A DNA stretch of 64,000 nucleotides, from NCBI RefSeq assembly GCF_000196855.1, contig NC_014319.1, positions 1 through 64,000 on the forward strand, read 5' to 3'. Positions 39,029 to 47,904 of this stretch are shown here, in pieces. Source of the stretch: Leuconostoc gasicomitatum LMG 18811 (GTDB taxonomy: Bacteria > Bacillota > Bacilli > Lactobacillales > Lactobacillaceae). Made by a program: the position numbers and the translations under genes. How positions within the stretch are numbered: the stretch's first letter is position 1; each line of letters starts with the position of its first letter. The notes under the pieces are model-generated. The model was not told the DNA's origin, did no database searches, and saw nothing but the letters and a program-made list of their open reading frames with translations.

Positions 39029-39814
39029 ATGAGAATCATTAGGGTATTTAGTATATCAATATTTTTATTGGTGGCTACTTTTATTATTCAAGGAATGACG
39101 CAATATGCATTGAAACCATTATTATTTAGTTTTTTACAAGTATTATTTGTAGCAGAAATTTTGACTATTATTTTTGCTTTTGTCGTGGGGAAATGGTTAA
39201 AAATTAACTTTTACTGGCAATTACCAAAATTTCAAAACTACCATGAATATACGGTTTTTGTTTTACCTGTGCTGCTTGTCGCCGCCATTTCCACTATTTC
39301 TATCATGACAATGCCGACTATTTCAATCTTGCAATGGTTAGAGGGCATTCTTTTAGTATTATCAGCTGCAGTAGCAGAGGAACTGATTTTAAGAGGTGTT
39401 GTGCTTAATTTATTTGTTAAGCTATTTTCTGGCACAACAAAGTATGCAGAAGTATATATGTGCATTGCCACTAGTATTGTGTTCTCTTCTGCCCACTTAA
39501 TGAATTTAGTTCACCAATCTCTTTTTCAGACTTTGGATCAGATGATTGGTGTCTTCGGATTGGGTATGGTTTTAGGGATGCTATATATCCGCTCCGGAAG
39601 TTTAATACTACCAATTTTATTACATTCATTTTTTAATTTACCTGGCGTTGTTAAAGGAAATCTCATAGGCAATACTACATATGCGTCTAACATTGGCAGA
39701 ACATTGAACATGTTGTATATTGCTATTGCCGCATCAATTTATGTGATATGTTATCTGAAACCGTTGAATAGGGATAAATTTAATTTGATTAAACGTGTGA
39801 AATCCCGGAATTGA
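39029..39814 (+). CDS. CPBP-family (Abi) intramembrane metalloprotease, first
   Basis: This 261 aa protein has seven or eight membrane helices and the three CPBP motifs: AVAEELILRG (EExxxR), SSAHLMNLVHQ (FxxxH-like) and LLHSFFNLPG (HxxxN). Bacterial CPBP proteins next to bacteriocin genes often give self-immunity or process peptides. GAGGGGAT precedes the ATG. It is one of three CPBP genes within 3.3 kb and resembles the third (41533-42312) in layout and in MLYIRSGSL-type segments. Confidence 0.88.
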   Translation: MRIIRVFSISIFLLVATFIIQGMTQYALKPLLFSFLQVLFVAEILTIIFAFVVGKWLKINFYWQLPKFQNYHEYTVFVLPVLLVAAISTISIMTMPTISILQWLEGILLVLSAAVAEELILRGVVLNLFVKLFSGTTKYAEVYMCIATSIVFSSAHLMNLVHQSLFQTLDQMIGVFGLGMVLGMLYIRSGSLILPILLHSFFNLPGVVKGNLIGNTTYASNIGRTLNMLYIAIAASIYVICYLKPLNRDKFNLIKRVKSRN

Positions 39815-40053
39815 AGGTGCGTGACGTATTTTTTTAACAAATAAAGAAGAATTAATCTACTGGGCGTGTATATGCTAGAAAATTCAAATAGTGGCACAAC
39901 ATCATAAGTTCATTTTTCTTATTTTCATTGGGTTATATCATATTATGTGTGTACGGGGAACAACAGGATTAATACTTAGTGGCAATATATGCACTTGCTA
40001 AGAGATTTACCAATCTTTATATTTGATATTTTTTAGTTAAAAAAGGGGGACAA

Positions 40054-40226
40054 ATGAGTATACGAAATAAATAGGAATGATTATCATATGATGGATTAAA
40101 GCAGGTAACTGGATCATTCAAACAACAGCGTATGATGTGGGTCAATGTCAGCTGACATGTTTATTGATGTTTTGTCTTTCAGATGTGGTCATTGGTCGTG
40201 TAACTTATGGATTCTTTAATAATTAA
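40054..40226 (+). pseudogene. Degenerate bacteriocin-like precursor
   Basis: A strong ribosome site (AAAGGGGGA) precedes an ATG whose frame reads MSIRNK, stop, E, stop, LSYDGLKQVTGS. This resembles a double-glycine leader (LSxxELxxVxGG) broken by TAG and TGA codons. Another frame in the same stretch reads IKAGNWIIQTTAYDVGQ and ends VTYGFFNN. A decayed class II precursor fits the setting between CPBP genes, but the frames do not join cleanly. The 39815-40053 stretch shows nothing else. Confidence 0.35.
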
Positions 40227-40305
40227 TGAATGTCCATCACTGATCTTTTAATATGTTAAATATAAATTTGGGATCAAATATATTGCGTAAAAGGAAACTA
40301 AAATT

Positions 40306-40983
40306 ATGTTATTAAAAAATATTATATTATCTATTTTCAAAAAAGTAAGGCAATTCTTTGAACTCATTTTAGTCACAATATTAATTTATATGATTCTAGC
40401 CATACCAACTTTTTTTCTTTTTATAGGAAATTTAAATCAATATACTTGGATACGGTTAGTATTGAATATCATTGCAGGTGGATTAATTGCTTATTTTGGG
40501 TATCGCTATTTAGTGAAGCAAGCAGATGTTGTCTTTGAGCGTCTGAATAGTAAAAAAGTTGGCATGTCCGTCATTATATTTGTTATAACATGGCTGTTTC
40601 TAACTTTTGGGTTACCTGCGATATTTGGGCATAATCCGTTACCGGGCAGTAATCAACATGCCATTGATACTATATTCAATCATTTAACGAATTGGTGGAC
40701 ACAGTTATTATTTAGTTTTAATATTGTTGTGATTGCGCCGATTGTTGAAGAAGTGTATTTTCGTGGCATTATGTTTGAAGAGGCCAAACCGCTTGGGAGA
40801 GTTGTTCAAATCTTGTGGCCAACGTTGATGTTTGCATTGGTGCATTCACCATCGACATTGGAACAGTGGGCAATTTACTTAACGGCTGGTAGTGTATTGA
40901 TGGTTGTTAGAGTGGTGACTAAAAAATTGCAGTATACGATCATGTTCCATAGCCTACATAATTTAGTAGCATTGTTGTCATAA
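40306..40983 (+). CDS. CPBP-family intramembrane metalloprotease, second
   Basis: This 225 aa protein has about six membrane helices and CPBP motifs PIVEEVYFRG, FALVHSPS and MFHSLHNLVALL. It is closer to the common YdiL/Abi type than the other two here. AAAGGAAAC precedes the ATG. It follows the decayed bacteriocin-like frame, the place where an immunity-type CPBP protein would sit. Confidence 0.88.
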   Translation: MLLKNIILSIFKKVRQFFELILVTILIYMILAIPTFFLFIGNLNQYTWIRLVLNIIAGGLIAYFGYRYLVKQADVVFERLNSKKVGMSVIIFVITWLFLTFGLPAIFGHNPLPGSNQHAIDTIFNHLTNWWTQLLFSFNIVVIAPIVEEVYFRGIMFEEAKPLGRVVQILWPTLMFALVHSPSTLEQWAIYLTAGSVLMVVRVVTKKLQYTIMFHSLHNLVALLS

Positions 40984-41072
40984 ATTTGCGTTTGAAAATA
41001 ATTCGTTTGACGGAAAAACATTGCGAACGCAACATTTTAGATCTAATTTTTAACACAGTTAGGGAGAATCCA

Positions 41073-41312
41073 ATGATTCAGATAATTAACTTAATATTGC
41101 AGATTATAATTGCTATAGTAACAACTGCCGTTTTTGTAGACATACTTATAAAAGGGTTGAAAGTTAACCCTTTCGGATTTAATGCAACTTATTTGTCATA
41201 TTCACTGCTCTTTTTAGGTTTAGGGTTAACGTTATTGCAATTAAATTATTTTTCTGTGATGATTGCTACGCTCGCAGCCTTTGATTTGTGGTTGTCTGAG
41301 AGAAAAAAGTAG
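41073..41312 (+). CDS. Small membrane protein after the second CPBP gene
   Basis: This 79 aa protein has two to three helices (residues 4-24, 36-52, 54-72). The ATG at 41073 has AGGGAGA 6 bases before it. An in-frame TTG upstream at 40986 would add a hydrophilic stretch without a ribosome site. No family is recognised; size and position are like small immunity or accessory proteins of bacteriocin loci. Confidence 0.6.
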   Translation: MIQIINLILQIIIAIVTTAVFVDILIKGLKVNPFGFNATYLSYSLLFLGLGLTLLQLNYFSVMIATLAAFDLWLSERKK

Positions 41313-41401
41313 TAAAACAATGTGAACCTAAATATTAAAGGGATAAGTTTTGACTTTACAATGATTTAACGTGTCATGTTCAGAACCATATTAACCAAAA
41401 T

Positions 41402-41448
41402 AAAAAAGCGTTTCACCTATGAAATATATAGGTTGAAGCGCTTTTTCT
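41402..41448. terminator. Bidirectional terminator between convergent genes
   Basis: AAAAAGCG-TTTCACCTAT pairs with ATAGGTTGAA-GCGCTTTTT with one bulge, with A and T tracts on the outside. Confidence 0.85.
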
Positions 41449-41532
41449 GTGATGATTGTTTTATATTTTAGTAAAAATAGTTGGTTTAACTATCATAAAA
41501 TCGTCAATCATTGCTTATGTATCGCAATATGA

Positions 41533-42312
41533 CTAAAATTGATAATGCCTTTTTTCGTCATTATTGATAAAAATAAAGGTATAGACTAGGAAAATGCTTA
41601 ACATAAAGATTTGCATGAGTATGGTTTTGAGTGTGACAGGCGCTGTTGCAAGAGGTGACGAGCTATATAAAAATGACGGCAAATTGAGTAAGCAATGCGC
41701 TAAAAATGGTATTAATAGGCTACCTGACCGGATATACAGCATACTTACTAGACATCCAAAAGCAAAAGTATAAATCATCTGGTTAAGTGCTTGCATAGCG
41801 TTTTGATTAAACAAATTCATCGCGTGTGATAATGAAAATGTCAAGGAGGATAATAATATACTAAGCTGTACACGCCATTTATGATGCTTAAAGTAGACAA
41901 GTAGCGCTCCAAAAATTAGGCCACGGGAGAGATATTCCTCAAAAAAAACAGCTGTAATCATAGCCAATACAAGCATAAGAGAATGAGGCAAGTGGTGAAC
42001 AATCATTTTCCAAATGGCAGGATCATAAAGAAGAGGGAGCAACGCGCGTACAGCATATAACATGATAGGAATAACATAAACTAATTTATCTAGCCAAGTA
42101 TCATGTGCAGGAATAATAAATATTTTGACTACTTTGTATTTGCGATTAACTAAGTATAATATGCTAGTAATGGATAGGGAGTTCAGTATAATTATTGAAT
42201 TATCAGGTAGATGTGTGAAATGGGCTAACAGATTTTCAAAGCCAATAGTGAGTAAATCACTGCCAATCCAGAGTGACAAAATTAGGAATAGTAATTTTTT
42301 TTTAGATTTCAT
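41533..42312 (-). CDS. CPBP-family intramembrane metalloprotease, third
   Basis: This 259 aa protein on the minus strand has eight helices and motifs VFFEEYLSRG, FSLSHAMNLFNQ and FLAHCLLNLPS. It shares NQMIYTFAFGCLVSMLYIRSGSLLIPF with the equivalent LDQMIGVFGLGMVLGMLYIRSGSLILPI of the first CPBP protein, so the two look like paralogues. No good ribosome site is seen before the ATG at 42312, which makes the start less certain. Confidence 0.87.
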   Translation of the reverse strand: MKSKKKLLFLILSLWIGSDLLTIGFENLLAHFTHLPDNSIIILNSLSITSILYLVNRKYKVVKIFIIPAHDTWLDKLVYVIPIMLYAVRALLPLLYDPAIWKMIVHHLPHSLMLVLAMITAVFFEEYLSRGLIFGALLVYFKHHKWRVQLSILLSSLTFSLSHAMNLFNQNAMQALNQMIYTFAFGCLVSMLYIRSGSLLIPFLAHCLLNLPSFLYSSSPLATAPVTLKTILMQIFMLSIFLVYTFIFINNDEKRHYQF

Positions 42313-42448
42313 ATCATTAGTTTAGCATAGTTAAAGCATCTGATGAAGTGCCATTATGGCAACTAAAAATTAAGGGTGTTATGGTAATATTAACATTGTA
42401 CTGACCGTATGTTCACAGTATGTCAGAAATAAAGGGTAGTGGGGAAAA

Positions 42449-42643
42449 ATGAAAAAAATCGTAATAGATCGTAATTTTTATAAAAAACATGATATATACT
42501 TTGGTATTATAGCAGTTATATTATCAGTGCTTATACTACAAAGGCCAATAAGTGCACCACTTTTTATAGGAAGCATCATTTTCCTAGTATTGTCAATGAT
42601 AAGAATCATTTTTTCAGTTGTCTCAATTAAACAGATTAATTAA
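42449..42643 (+). CDS. Small two-helix membrane protein
   Basis: This 64 aa protein has a basic start and two helices (residues 17-33, 37-57). GTGGGGAAAA precedes the ATG and a terminator follows, so it looks like a stand-alone gene. No family is recognised. It is one of several such small membrane genes in this patch. Confidence 0.6.
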   Translation: MKKIVIDRNFYKKHDIYFGIIAVILSVLILQRPISAPLFIGSIIFLVLSMIRIIFSVVSIKQIN

Positions 42644-42648
42644 ATTGA

Positions 42649-42696
42649 AAAAAATATTTGTTAGCACGAATGACAGTGTTAACAAATATTTTTTTA
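42649..42696 (+). terminator. Terminator after the small membrane gene
   Basis: AAAATATTTGTTAGCAC pairs with GTGTTAACAAATATTTT, one mismatch, with a T run. Confidence 0.88.
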
Positions 42697-42729
42697 TATT
42701 CATGAACATGTTATCAAAGCTGTTTTTAC

Positions 42730-42823
42730 CACAATAAACAACAAAAGTCACTAACATATTTCAGCGCAAATAATGGGTAAATATGTGAAAAATTAGGGAT
42801 TGCAATTTGGTAAACTATAATTA
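42730..42823 (+). repeat. Diverged promoter repeat, copy B
   Basis: The second copy of the 94-bp element (see 38456-38549). The ACATATTT/AAATATGT stem is intact, and TTAGGG, 17 bases, TATAAT (42793-42821) is conserved. It directly precedes the 34-codon frame at 42835. Confidence 0.8.
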
Positions 42824-42834
42824 GGGATTGATAA

Positions 42835-42939
42835 ATGTTTATCAAAAAAATTAATGACATACCGCAAGTTGATGAACGTGATTATGAGGGCTCACATTTG
42901 AAAGGTGTTATTGATGATTATAAGAAAAACCCTAATTAG
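42835..42939 (+). CDS. 34-codon peptide downstream of repeat B
   Basis: The frame encodes 34 aa starting MFIKKINDIPQVDERDYEGS, hydrophilic and acidic, ending DDYKKNPN. AGGG lies 9 bases before the ATG and the repeat B promoter 14 bases upstream. It overlaps the next gene by 26 bases in another frame, so the two may be coupled. It could be a leader peptide for the membrane protein. No family is recognised. Confidence 0.4.
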   Translation: MFIKKINDIPQVDERDYEGSHLKGVIDDYKKNPN

Positions 42940-43141
42940 TAAAGTTGCTGTAAGAGATACAGCCATATTCGTGGCAGCGATACTGCCAAATATGGCTGTA
43001 GCCATTTCTATCCAAATGTTTCTGGTATTGGCTGGCTTTCTTTTTATTAGTGCTGTAATTTTATATATTTTAGACATGCTTTTTTTATCATATACGAGTA
43101 TTGGGAAAAAACGAGTTGATAAATATACTGAAAAATTATAA
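42914..43141 (+). CDS. Small two-helix membrane protein with an internal hairpin
   Basis: This 75 aa protein has two helices (residues 15-35, 36-57) and a basic end (SIGKKRVDKYTEKL). The ATG at 42914 follows AAAGGTG by 7 bases. Its layout matches the 79 aa protein at 44170-44409 (helices, then a TKMGKRYIQKL-type end), suggesting a shared family. The coding sequence contains a perfect 11-bp inverted repeat (42959-42969 with 42989-42999) extended by GGCAG/CTGCC. Confidence 0.6.
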   Translation: MIIRKTLISKVAVRDTAIFVAAILPNMAVAISIQMFLVLAGFLFISAVILYILDMLFLSYTSIGKKRVDKYTEKL

Positions 43142-43197
43142 TAATACCCTTCTATTTTTTGAACACTGTAAAGGTAATTTTTTAAAGATTTTAAAAT

Positions 43198-43242
43198 ATG
43201 AGCTGATACACAGCTGGCATATCTTAGTGGGTATCAGCTCAT
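43198..43242. repeat. 12-bp perfect inverted repeat
   Basis: ATGAGCTGATAC and GTATCAGCTCAT pair over a 21-base loop. It follows the 75 aa gene and may end its transcript, but no T run follows on the plus strand. Confidence 0.6.
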
Positions 43243-43243
43243 C

Positions 43244-43435
43244 ATGCTCATAATTACTTCAAACAGCAGTAAATCAGAAATAGTCGACGTTTTAAATGTT
43301 GATCCTGTGTTTTCAATTATACGTCCTGAAAACGGGTATAGGATACCAAAATGGAGGGAAAAAGTTTCTGTTATACTTAACATCACTATCATAACTTGTT
43401 TCTTTTTTGAATGTTTTATTGATAGGGTTGCTTGA
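43244..43435 (+). CDS. Doubtful 63 aa frame
   Basis: An ATG frame of 63 aa with a hydrophobic C-terminal segment (VSVILNITIITCFFF). No ribosome site is visible because the start follows the inverted repeat directly. Nothing is recognised. It may be a chance frame. The stretch 43436-43756 holds only AT-rich sequence and a TATAAT near 43697 before the immunity gene. Confidence 0.25.
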   Translation: MLIITSNSSKSEIVDVLNVDPVFSIIRPENGYRIPKWREKVSVILNITIITCFFFECFIDRVA

Positions 43436-43756
43436 TCGAAGCATTAAATAGTGTGTTCATATCATTAATGATTTTACAATTCATACTAACTTTATTTTAA
43501 GTTTGTGTATCAAATAAAAAAGAAATTCAAGTTAAGGACATGTTTTTATGGGCAAGGCAGTATCTTAAATTTATCAAGTAAGAAGTAAACTAATTATTAG
43601 AAATCATAAGTTAATTTGCCTTTTAGGTAGTATGAAATAATTTTATTTATTATACAGTAACAAAAAGTCCTCTTCAGGCTGTGGTGGCAGAGTTATAATG
43701 GAGTGTAGATGCAGAAGGATTAGGGTTCCGTAGAAATGAAAGGATTGGTTCTTGAT

Positions 43757-44035
43757 ATGAAAGAAAACAATATTCTATCTGATATCAATAAGTTATTAGC
43801 AGATAATATTAGTCAGGACGAACGAGAAATTTTAAGTCATGCTAAAAAAGAACTAGAAAAAAAATCATCCTTTCCTAGGATCATTTCAGACCTCAGAGGA
43901 GAATTAACACCTTTAGCCGTAAGCCAGAAACTTTCTAAGAACGTTGGCACACTTTATCTAAAAATTAATAGTCATGAATTTCAAAGTAAAAATTTCGGAG
44001 GCGGGCTTATTATGGGTTGGGGCCAGACGTTTTAA
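43757..44035 (+). CDS. Class IIa-type bacteriocin immunity protein (orphan)
   Basis: This 92 aa soluble protein resembles the EntA/PedB/sakacin immunity family: a four-helix bundle with DINKLLADNISQDEREILSHA, then LTPLAVSQKLSKNVGTLYLKI. Such proteins guard the mannose PTS against pediocin-like bacteriocins. The ATG at 43757 gives the family-like start MKENN; an in-frame ATG at 43736 is also possible. No intact bacteriocin gene is adjacent, so it may defend against other producers' bacteriocins. The last 12 residues (GGGLIMGWGQTF) are unusual. Confidence 0.75.
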   Translation: MKENNILSDINKLLADNISQDEREILSHAKKELEKKSSFPRIISDLRGELTPLAVSQKLSKNVGTLYLKINSHEFQSKNFGGGLIMGWGQTF

Positions 44036-44169
44036 TCCTTAACACAATACAGCTTATTCAAACTAAAAAACACCAGTTTTACTGAAATTGCTGAAAGGCT
44101 TGTTTTCGACCAGTTAAGTGCTTGGTTAATTCTGACAATTTGCCATTTATAACAAGGGAAAATGTATTA

Positions 44170-44409
44170 ATGAAAAAAGCAAAAAAAATTTACTTACCGA
44201 AATATCGTGCTACAAATATAGCGCTAATATCGTTTATTTTAATGGCAACAGCTTTTTTTAAAAATAGATCGTTAAATATTTTTTTGGCGATAATATTATC
44301 TATTTGTGTTGCTGGAATAATTTATTTTCTGTATTATATGTATTTAACTAAAACAAAAATGGGTAAACGCTATATACAAAAATTAAAAGAAAATGTCGAA
44401 AAAAAGTAG
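44170..44409 (+). CDS. Small two-helix membrane protein near the immunity gene
   Basis: This 79 aa protein has basic ends and two helices (residues 17-32, 39-60). The ATG at 44170 follows AAGGGAAAA; the longer frame from 44122 uses TTG without a site. It resembles the 75 aa protein at 42914-43141. It could be a second immunity-type protein. A terminator follows. Confidence 0.6.
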   Translation: MKKAKKIYLPKYRATNIALISFILMATAFFKNRSLNIFLAIILSICVAGIIYFLYYMYLTKTKMGKRYIQKLKENVEKK

Positions 44410-44440
44410 GCATTATTTTGATAAATATTAAGTTAAACTA

Positions 44441-44484
44441 AACCAATCATTTGGACAAATCCATGTCCAAATGATTGGTTTTTA
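44441..44484 (+). terminator. Terminator before the amino acid operon
   Basis: AACCAATCATTTGGAC pairs perfectly with GTCCAAATGATTGGTT around 8 bases, followed by Ts. Confidence 0.92.
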
Positions 44485-44693
44485 TTTTTTAATCGTTTAT
44501 TTAACTAAAATAATCACTGTGTTCTTGCTTTTGATGTAGAAATTATTACAATGATGACACTTAAAATTGACCAAGTTGAAACTGCTTAATTTGTGCAATG
44601 TGAACAAATTTAACGTAATTATTGTTTATTGTGTTTATTTCGTGTATGATTATTTTTAATCTCTAGTTAATGTTGTAATTGCTTTATTGTTAT

Positions 44694-44705
44694 TTAACCG
44701 GTTAA
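44694..44705. promoter_or_regulatory. Palindrome in the leader of the amino acid operon
   Basis: TTAACCGGTTAA is a perfect 12-bp palindrome about 85 bp before the first start codon, close to TATATAA and TATAAT sequences. It may be an operator. No T-box or other riboswitch is recognisable in 44485-44788. Confidence 0.4.
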
Positions 44706-44788
44706 TAGCTATATAAACATAATCAGTATAATTAGAAATGATTAGTTATTTTTCATAATATCTTCATTGATGCAGTAGGAGGCGTTTT

Positions 44789-45535
44789 ATGAATAGTTTT
44801 TTTCAACCACACCTTATCTGGCAGTATTTTCCTGATGTACTATCTGCTTTGCCAGTGACATTACTACTAACACTGGTATCAACAATAATTGGTGTGATTG
44901 TTGGTGCCGGAATCGCATATGTCAAAATGGAGAACACGCCATTTTTGAAGCAAATTGCGGCAGTCTTTACCTCGTTTATCCGTGGCACACCAATTTTGAT
45001 ACAAATGTTTTTGGTTTATTACGGGTTACCGTTTTTCCTAGGTTATGTTGGTATTGATGCAGACGATGTTAACGCGCTCGTCTATCTATTTATCACCTAT
45101 GGCTTAAATATGGCAGCATTTCTATCGGAAATTATTCGTGCAGCATTAGAAAGTGTTCCTGCCACACAACGTGAAGCAGCTTTAACTTCAGGCTACACCA
45201 AGAGGCAAATGTACTTTAAAATTATTTTCCCTCAAGCAGTAATTATTGCCATGCCAAGCTTTGCGACAATGGTGATATCTTTACTACAAGATACATCACT
45301 GGCGTTCACAATTGGTGTGATAGATGTTGTTGGAAAGGCTAAAGCTTTGGGTACTGCAACATTTCATACTGTAGAGGCTTACATTAGTGCCATGATTATA
45401 TTTGTCATTTTAAGTTTCATTTTGGAAAGATTATTCCGTTGGATTGAGAAGCGAAGTAACTATTCTTCTCGTCAGATGCCAATTGTAGCCACTAATCCAG
45501 TCATACCTGTCATTGAAGCGCCAAAAACGAGTTAA
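44789..45535 (+). CDS. Polar amino acid ABC permease, first
   Basis: This 248 aa His/Glu/Gln/Arg-type permease has five helices and the EAA loop ALTSGYTKRQMYFKIIFPQAVIIAMPSF. Relatives include cystine and glutamine permeases; specificity is not readable. TAGGAGGCG precedes the ATG. It is the first of eight genes. The C-terminal 25 residues are a Pro-rich tail not common in the family. Confidence 0.9.
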   Translation: MNSFFQPHLIWQYFPDVLSALPVTLLLTLVSTIIGVIVGAGIAYVKMENTPFLKQIAAVFTSFIRGTPILIQMFLVYYGLPFFLGYVGIDADDVNALVYLFITYGLNMAAFLSEIIRAALESVPATQREAALTSGYTKRQMYFKIIFPQAVIIAMPSFATMVISLLQDTSLAFTIGVIDVVGKAKALGTATFHTVEAYISAMIIFVILSFILERLFRWIEKRSNYSSRQMPIVATNPVIPVIEAPKTS

Positions 45536-45589
45536 ACAGAACACACTGTAATTAAGTTTAAGAAGAGAGTTAGTATAGGGAGAATTATT

Positions 45590-46417
45590 ATGAAAGATAA
45601 AACACGCAGTCATAAAGGATTATGGATTGGTCTAGGAGTCGTTATCATTGCTATTATTGGCGTTATGTTTTTTCGCCACACAGGAACAAGCACTCAGTCG
45701 TCTTCTAAAGTGCAAATCATTAAGGTCGGTTCAGGAAACGATGGGCAACCCTTTGCTTACTTAGATAAAGATGGTAAGCCGGCTGGTATGGATATTGCAT
45801 TACTTCAGGCAATTGATAAAAAGTTACCACAGTATAAATTCAAGTTAACATTGTCTGATTTCCCAACGATGATTACTAATTTAAAGGCCGGTAAAACAAC
45901 GATGGCGATGTATCAAGTTGAACAAAATGCCGAACGTAAAGAGAACTTTAAATTTGGTACAGTTGGTTATACTGTCTGGGATACCTTATTAGCTACTAAA
46001 AAATCTGCTGGTGTGCTAGATTCATTTGCCGATGCTAAAGGTAAAAAATTGTATGTGACTAATTCTACCAACCAAGCAACTTTAACAGATGCCTATTTAA
46101 AGAAAAATGCTGATGCTTATTCTGTTGTACGCGGTACCTATACGATGGAACAGGTGGCACAAGGATTAAACTCAGGTCAGTTTAATGTTTATCCTGCGCC
46201 AAAGTATTCAATTGATTTATTGAACCGTCAGTTCAAAACAAACTTGGTTTATGGTAAAGCAGTTAACCATTCTAACGCCTACCCATTGTTTAATAAGAAA
46301 GCGGATCCTAAGTTCATCAAAGCTGTTAACAAAGCAATGGCAGAATTAAAAGCGGATGGGACACTTAAAAAGTTAAGTAATCAATGGCTTAAGGGCGATT
46401 ACGTACCGAAGGATTAA
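45590..46417 (+). CDS. Amino acid-binding protein with membrane anchor
   Basis: This 275 aa SBP_bac_3 protein has a basic N-terminus and one helix (residues 11-28), with no lipobox cysteine, so it looks like an uncleaved anchor. The mature part has GNDGQPFAYLDKDGKPAGMDIALLQAI, TMITNLKAGKTTMAMYQVEQ and NKAMAELKADGTLKKLSNQWL. It would deliver one amino acid to either or both permeases. AGGGAGAA precedes the ATG. Confidence 0.92.
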   Translation: MKDKTRSHKGLWIGLGVVIIAIIGVMFFRHTGTSTQSSSKVQIIKVGSGNDGQPFAYLDKDGKPAGMDIALLQAIDKKLPQYKFKLTLSDFPTMITNLKAGKTTMAMYQVEQNAERKENFKFGTVGYTVWDTLLATKKSAGVLDSFADAKGKKLYVTNSTNQATLTDAYLKKNADAYSVVRGTYTMEQVAQGLNSGQFNVYPAPKYSIDLLNRQFKTNLVYGKAVNHSNAYPLFNKKADPKFIKAVNKAMAELKADGTLKKLSNQWLKGDYVPKD

Positions 46418-46429
46418 CGGAGGTTTCAG

Positions 46430-47134
46430 ATGAACTTTGATATAGGCTTTATATTTCAAGTTATGGGACAAATTATTCGTTATGTACCGATCACAATATA
46501 CATGGCAGTAGTTAGTTTGATTATTGGTGGCATGTTGGGATTGGTGGTGGCACTAGTCAGATATTATAAAGTGCCGGGTTTGTCACAGTTATTTTCAATT
46601 GTGATTACGATTTTAAAAGGTGTTCCTCTTATTTTGGTATTTTTGGTTATCTTTTTGATCACATCTCAAAATTTCAACCATTTTGCTAAAGCAGTTGGTT
46701 GGCATGTCCGATATGGTGATTTACCAATGAGCGTTTTAGCTATTATTGGCCTATCTTTAATGGCTACAGTCGGATTGAGTGAAGCATTCCGAGGTGCATT
46801 TGAATCAGTTAAACAGGTACAATTTGATGCTGCACGTTCTTTGGGCATGACCCAATTACAAACGATTCGTCGTGTTTTGATACCTCAGACGATGCCTGTA
46901 GCATTACCGATGATCATTAATATGTTTATTAATTTGATTAAAGGGACAGCCATTGCCTCATTAGTGTCAGTTGTTGAAATTTTTTCGGCCGCCACGCAAG
47001 CTGCCAGTTCAAACTATAAGTATTTCGAAGCTTACATTGCAGCGGCGTTAATTTACTGGATGATGACTATCGTGATTGAACGCGGGGCAGTATTTCTAGA
47101 AGTGCGTATGGACAAGAAAATAAAGAGGTCTTGA
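46430..47134 (+). CDS. Polar amino acid ABC permease, second
   Basis: This 234 aa permease is of the same family as the one at 44789, with the EAA loop [34 protein letters not shown] precedes the ATG. The pair probably forms a heterodimeric channel, as in TcyLM-type cystine importers. Its stop overlaps an alternative TTG start of the next gene. Confidence 0.92.
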   Translation: MNFDIGFIFQVMGQIIRYVPITIYMAVVSLIIGGMLGLVVALVRYYKVPGLSQLFSIVITILKGVPLILVFLVIFLITSQNFNHFAKAVGWHVRYGDLPMSVLAIIGLSLMATVGLSEAFRGAFESVKQVQFDAARSLGMTQLQTIRRVLIPQTMPVALPMIINMFINLIKGTAIASLVSVVEIFSAATQAASSNYKYFEAYIAAALIYWMMTIVIERGAVFLEVRMDKKIKRS

Positions 47135-47136
47135 TC

Positions 47137-47874
47137 ATGATTGAAGTTAAAGATGTCCACAAAAGTTTTAACGATAATGAAGTCATTAAAGGTGTCAGCC
47201 TATCACTCAATGAGGGGGAAGTAGTTACAATTTTGGGCCCTTCAGGTTCAGGAAAAACAACTTTTCTACGGTGTTTGAATTTTTTGGAAGAAGCAGATTC
47301 GGGCTCTATTACGGTTAATGATCACGAAGTGGTTTTTGGACAGGCGAGTGCAAATGATGTGTTACAGTTACGTCGAAGTATGGGGATGGTGTTTCAGAAT
47401 TATGCCTTATTCTTAAACAAAACAGCAAAGCAAAATATCATGGAGCCGATGGTCATTGTACATGGTTACAGTACTCAGCAAGCCGAAGCACGTGCAGAAG
47501 AACTATTACGGGTTATTGGTTTACCAGATCATGGTGATTATTACCCTTCACAACTTTCTGGTGGTCAAAAGCAGCGAATAGGAATTGCGCGTGCCTTAGC
47601 TGTTCATCCTACAGTACTATTATTCGATGAACCAACCGCTGCGCTGGATCCGGAATTAGTCGGCGAAGTGCTTAAAGTTATGAAAGCAGTTAAAGATGCT
47701 GGTGTTGCCATGATTGTTGTGACACATGAAATGCAGTTTGCTTATGAGGTCAGTAATCGTGTTATTTTTATGGCTGATGGTGTCATTGTGGAAGAGGGTA
47801 CCCCGCAACAAATATTTGAAAGCCCACAAGAAGCGCGTACGAAATCATTTTTGAACCGTTTCACTGTCAATTAA
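47137..47874 (+). CDS. Amino acid ABC transporter ATPase, first
   Basis: This 245 aa GlnQ-class ATPase has Walker [16 protein letters not shown], signature [15 protein letters not shown], Walker [15 protein letters not shown] and [12 protein letters not shown]. The ATG at 47137 lies 8 bases after GAGG. It directly follows the second permease and is its likely motor. A second, distinct ATPase lies at 50141 in the same operon. Confidence 0.95.
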   Translation: MIEVKDVHKSFNDNEVIKGVSLSLNEGEVVTILGPSGSGKTTFLRCLNFLEEADSGSITVNDHEVVFGQASANDVLQLRRSMGMVFQNYALFLNKTAKQNIMEPMVIVHGYSTQQAEARAEELLRVIGLPDHGDYYPSQLSGGQKQRIGIARALAVHPTVLLFDEPTAALDPELVGEVLKVMKAVKDAGVAMIVVTHEMQFAYEVSNRVIFMADGVIVEEGTPQQIFESPQEARTKSFLNRFTVN

Positions 47875-47904
47875 TCTATTGTTTATTAGAAGGAGATTTG
47901 TTAT

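Noticed and set aside
42125..42325. Plus-strand 66 aa frame opposite the third CPBP gene
   Set aside because: It is the antisense reading of the CPBP coding sequence and has no ribosome site.
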